Assembly (NCBI GenBank): GCA_963922935.1 | Contig: CAWUKE010000090.1 | Span: 1 to 8,673, forward strand | Direction of reading: 5' to 3' | From: Litorimonas sp963922935 | GTDB taxonomy: Bacteria > Pseudomonadota > Alphaproteobacteria > Caulobacterales > Maricaulaceae | DNA length: 8,673 nucleotides | Part shown: positions 7,490 through 8,673 of the stretch, one piece after another | How positions within the stretch are numbered: the stretch's first letter is position 1 | Layout: each line of letters starts with the position of its first letter | The notes under the pieces: model-generated | Databases searched by the model: none | What the model saw: the letters and a program-made list of their open reading frames with translations, nothing else | Told to the model about the DNA's origin: nothing | Position numbers and translations under genes: made by a program

Positions 7490-7504
7490 CTCCTGTTTGT
7501 CTAT

Positions 7505-7579
7505 CTATCCGGCAGCCATCATCGCACTGTCGGGGATCGCGCCCACGACCGGGATAAAGCCACCCTTTAAAAGTGACAT
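7505..7579 (-). CDS. possible 24-codon ORF upstream of the 101-codon gene
   Basis: From the ATG at 7579 the frame reads MSLLKGGFIPVVGAIPDSAM and ends MAAG then TAG. The peptide is mostly hydrophobic and Gly/Pro/Ala-rich. It ends 21 bp before the next ATG, so it could be a leader peptide or small membrane-active peptide translated with its neighbour. The start has only a distant GAGG nine bases upstream, and that GAGG is inside the stem of the hairpin at 7580-7651. An alternative in-frame ATG at 7594 adds MRPRA. Chance occurrence of an ORF this short is quite possible. Confidence 0.25.
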   Translation of the reverse strand: MSLLKGGFIPVVGAIPDSAMMAAG

Positions 7580-7651
7580 GGCGCGGGGCCTCATCCGCTG
7601 ACGGACAAAGCAAAAGACACACCGATTTTCAGACGGAGAGGACCCCGCGCC
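7580..7651. repeat. 72-bp hairpin element flanked by 7-bp direct repeats
   Basis: GGCGCGGGG (7580-7588) pairs exactly with CCCCGCGCC (7643-7651). Pairing continues with CCTC/GAGG, TCCG/CGGA, CTGA/TCAG and CGG/CCG, interrupted only by single unpaired A bases. That gives about 24 pairs with an A-rich loop. TGACATG occurs on both sides (7574-7580 and 7653-7659), as a target duplication would. No T-run follows the stem on the plus strand and only a weak one on the minus, so a simple terminator is less likely than an inserted palindromic element or an RNA structure. Confidence 0.6.
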
Positions 7652-7652
7652 C

Positions 7653-8081
7653 TGACATGACAACTGGCGGCGTCCAATGTCTTTGCAGGGCCGACCGAAC
7701 AGCTCACCCGCGCGAGACCCACAGAGGCCGATCCGCCCTTATGTTTTCAGGCAAACCCGCTTGCAGGCCGGGCCGATAAAGGGGGTGCAGAGCGCCGCAT
7801 GATCCGCGATCACCCCTCACCCACGCTAAACCGGCCTGACATTTGACGCCAGTCCAGCCGGAGCCTCCCGCACCGCTTCGTGGCGAGGGACGCTCACGGA
7901 TAAGACCGCACACATCAGGCTCGCCTAACAGAGGTCGAAGCACCCCCATGCCGTGAAGCGAGTGTGAACAAGATGGGGGCAGTTTCGATAGCGGGGACGA
8001 GATTTTTTTGGATGGCGTGTTGGCGGCCCGTTCTGCTCAATGAAGCGGGGATAATTTTGAAAGGAACCGCATCCGCCCAAC
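7653..8081. other. ~430-bp region without a gene, rich in short inverted repeats; candidate structured RNA
   Basis: No frame here reads like a protein. Several hairpins are visible: TGATC-CGC-GATCA (7800-7812); GGGGTG (7782-7787) with CACCCC (7811-7816), competing with the former; a stem at 7861-7895 built from GAGC, CCC and CAC against GTG, GGG and GCTC; GAGCCT (7861-7866) with AGGCTC (7917-7922); and CCCCCAT (7943-7949) with ATGGGGG (7973-7979). On the plus strand the region ends in a strong terminator (8084-8109). On the minus strand it would be a long 5' leader for the small ORFs. I found no signature of RNase P RNA, tmRNA or SRP RNA. Identity and strand are unknown. Confidence 0.3.
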
Positions 8082-8113
8082 AAAAAACCCGCCTCAAAGG
8101 GCGGGTTTTCTTA
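8082..8113 (-). terminator. bidirectional intrinsic terminator downstream of rpsJ
   Basis: AAAACCCGCC (8084-8093) and GGCGGGTTTT (8100-8109) form a perfect 10-bp stem with a 6-base loop. On the minus strand it ends in TTTTTT (8087-8082), the best arrangement for stopping the tuf-rpsJ transcript about 105-130 nt after the rpsJ stop. On the plus strand it ends in TTTTCTTATT, so it could also end a transcript coming from the left. Confidence 0.85.
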
Positions 8114-8174
8114 TTGGATTTATGCTGCGTCGGAGACGTTAGGCCCCGCTTCCTATCGGTCGCGGCTTTTCGCT

Positions 8175-8201
8175 AAATCCCATCCCCCGGATGGGATTTT
8201 T
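8175..8201. terminator. second hairpin just downstream of rpsJ
   Basis: AAATCCCATCC (8175-8185) and GGATGGGATTT (8189-8199) are an exact 11-bp inverted repeat with a CCC loop. The T-run (8197-8201) suits plus-strand transcription. On the minus strand the T-run is short, so there it may act as a 3'-stabilising stem for the rpsJ message, with the stronger terminator lying downstream. Confidence 0.7.
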
Positions 8202-8215
8202 GCTTTGCAAACGCT

Positions 8216-8530
8216 CTAAGCGCCCAGCTTGATCTCTACATCTACGCCAGCGGCGAGGTCGAGCTTCATCAGTGCGTCGACGGTTTGGGGTGTAGGGTCG
8301 ATGATATCGAGCATACGTTTGTGCGTGCGGATTTCAAACTGCTCGCGAGATTTCTTATTCACGTGGGGTGAGCGGTTAACGGTGAAGCGCTCAATACGGG
8401 TGGGCAGCGGGATCGGACCGCGCACGCCAGCGCCGGTGCGCTTGGCCGTCGCGACGATCTCTGTCGTGCTTTTGTCGAGAATACGGTGGTCGAACGATTT
8501 CAACCGAATACGGATATTTTGGGCGGCCAT
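8216..8530 (-). CDS. rpsJ: 30S ribosomal protein S10 (NusE)
   Basis: S10 is a small-subunit head protein and, as NusE, partners NusB and NusG in transcription antitermination and transcription-translation coupling. The 104-residue product has the usual length. Blocks seen are NIRIRLKSFDHRILDKSTTE, RTGAGVRGPIPLPTRIERFT, the long loop NRSPHVNKKSREQFEIRTHK and LDIIDPTPQTVDALMKLDLA. The start at 8530 gives MAAQNIRIRL. The ribosome binding site is weak (only GAAG-type matches upstream). It follows tuf by 87 bp. Instead of running into rplC, it is followed by two terminator-like hairpins and about 3 kb of other DNA. Confidence 0.98.
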   Translation of the reverse strand: MAAQNIRIRLKSFDHRILDKSTTEIVATAKRTGAGVRGPIPLPTRIERFTVNRSPHVNKKSREQFEIRTHKRMLDIIDPTPQTVDALMKLDLAAGVDVEIKLGA

Positions 8531-8564
8531 GGCTTTAGCTTTTCTTCAATTTTCAAACAGCGAT

Positions 8565-8594
8565 CCGGGACGAGAAAGCAAACTCCCGTCCCGG
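8565..8594. promoter_or_regulatory. hairpin between tuf and rpsJ (attenuator, terminator or processing site)
   Basis: CCGGGAC plus GAG (8565-8574) pairs with CTC and GTCCCGG (8583-8594), with two unpaired C bases and a loop of 8 bases. In the direction of tuf-rpsJ transcription no T-run follows, so a partial terminator, a processing site or a stabilising stem is more likely than a full stop. On the plus strand GATTTTAGGGTTTT follows. Confidence 0.5.
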
Positions 8595-8617
8595 GATTTT
8601 AGGGTTTTGAGTAGAGA

Positions 8618-8673
8618 CTACTCAGTGATTTTGGACACGACGCCGGCGCCGACTGTGCGGCCGCCTTCGCGGA
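8618..8673 (-). CDS. tuf: elongation factor Tu (C-terminal 17 codons only)
   Basis: The frame ending at the TAG at 8620-8618 reads REGGRTVGAGVVSKITE. It matches the conserved C-terminus of EF-Tu (…REGGRTVGAGVVSKI.E), the GTPase that delivers aminoacyl-tRNA to the ribosome. The rest of the gene is off the right edge. tuf next to rpsJ is the standard junction between the str and S10 operons. Many alphaproteobacteria have two tuf copies, so tufA or tufB cannot be assigned. Confidence 0.95.
   Translation of the reverse strand, partial: REGGRTVGAGVVSKITE

Noticed and set aside
7573..7779. Plus-strand 68-codon frame
   Set aside because: It starts within the 72-bp hairpin element, shows no recognisable protein features, and has no Shine-Dalgarno sequence.
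7704..7949. Minus-strand 81-codon frame in the structured intergenic block
   Set aside because: The composition is Arg/Gly/Pro-rich as expected from random GC-rich DNA, with no ribosome binding site before the ATG. The stretch is better explained by inverted repeats.
7560..8110. RNase P RNA, tmRNA (including the permuted alphaproteobacterial form) or SRP RNA
   Set aside because: I could not find GAGGAAAGTC-type RNase P core, a tmRNA tag frame or TTCGA T-arm in the right setting, or the SRP GNAR/GCAG core on either strand. A covariance search would settle this.
7964..8176. Plus-strand 70-codon frame
   Set aside because: It runs through the strong terminator hairpin at 8084-8109, and has no ribosome binding site.
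5210..8215. Insertion of the whole amn block as a mobile element
   Set aside because: No transposase, integrase, matching end repeats or tRNA attachment site is visible. A plain rearrangement is equally likely.

Overview
The window comes from a bacterial chromosome, most likely an alphaproteobacterium. Evidence is the sequence character of the ribosomal proteins (for example the L16, S10 and L3 signatures), a moderately high GC content, and a palindromic repeat beginning CTGTCATCCCGGCC of a kind common in alphaproteobacterial genomes. I would guess the Rhodobacterales/Hyphomonadaceae/Caulobacterales neighbourhood, but the sequence read by eye does not settle it.

Bases 1-5209 (all minus strand) hold the body of the S10 ribosomal protein operon, running from right to left: rplC, rplD, rplW, rplB, rpsS, rplV, rpsC, rplP, rpmC, rpsQ, and then rplN, the first gene of the spc operon, cut by the window edge. 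Spacing is very tight, from a 4-bp overlap to 18 bp, with 42 bp before rplN and no terminator seen. The set is therefore probably one transcript. It supplies proteins of both ribosomal subunits: L3, L4, L23, L2, L22, L16, L29, L14 and S19, S3, S17.

Bases 8216-8673 (minus strand) hold the genes that normally sit directly upstream: rpsJ (S10/NusE) and the last 17 codons of a tuf gene (EF-Tu). A hairpin lies between them.

The unusual part is 5210-8215. About 3 kb separates rpsJ from rplC, which are neighbours in the standard operon. It contains, from left to right: a 377-bp intergenic region that probably carries the rplC promoter; an AMP nucleosidase gene (amn) on the opposite strand with an odd start codon; a ~122-bp palindromic repeat; a 101-codon minus-strand gene for an unknown coiled-coil/CxxC protein, preceded by a possible 24-codon ORF; a 72-bp hairpin element flanked by 7-bp direct repeats; roughly 430 bp of non-coding DNA rich in short inverted repeats; and two terminator-like hairpins just downstream of rpsJ. 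The strong bidirectional terminator at 8084-8109 should end the tuf-rpsJ transcript, so rplC-rplN must be driven by its own promoter.

The ribosomal genes and amn are secure. The promoters, the candidate structured RNA and the small-ORF function are inferences.
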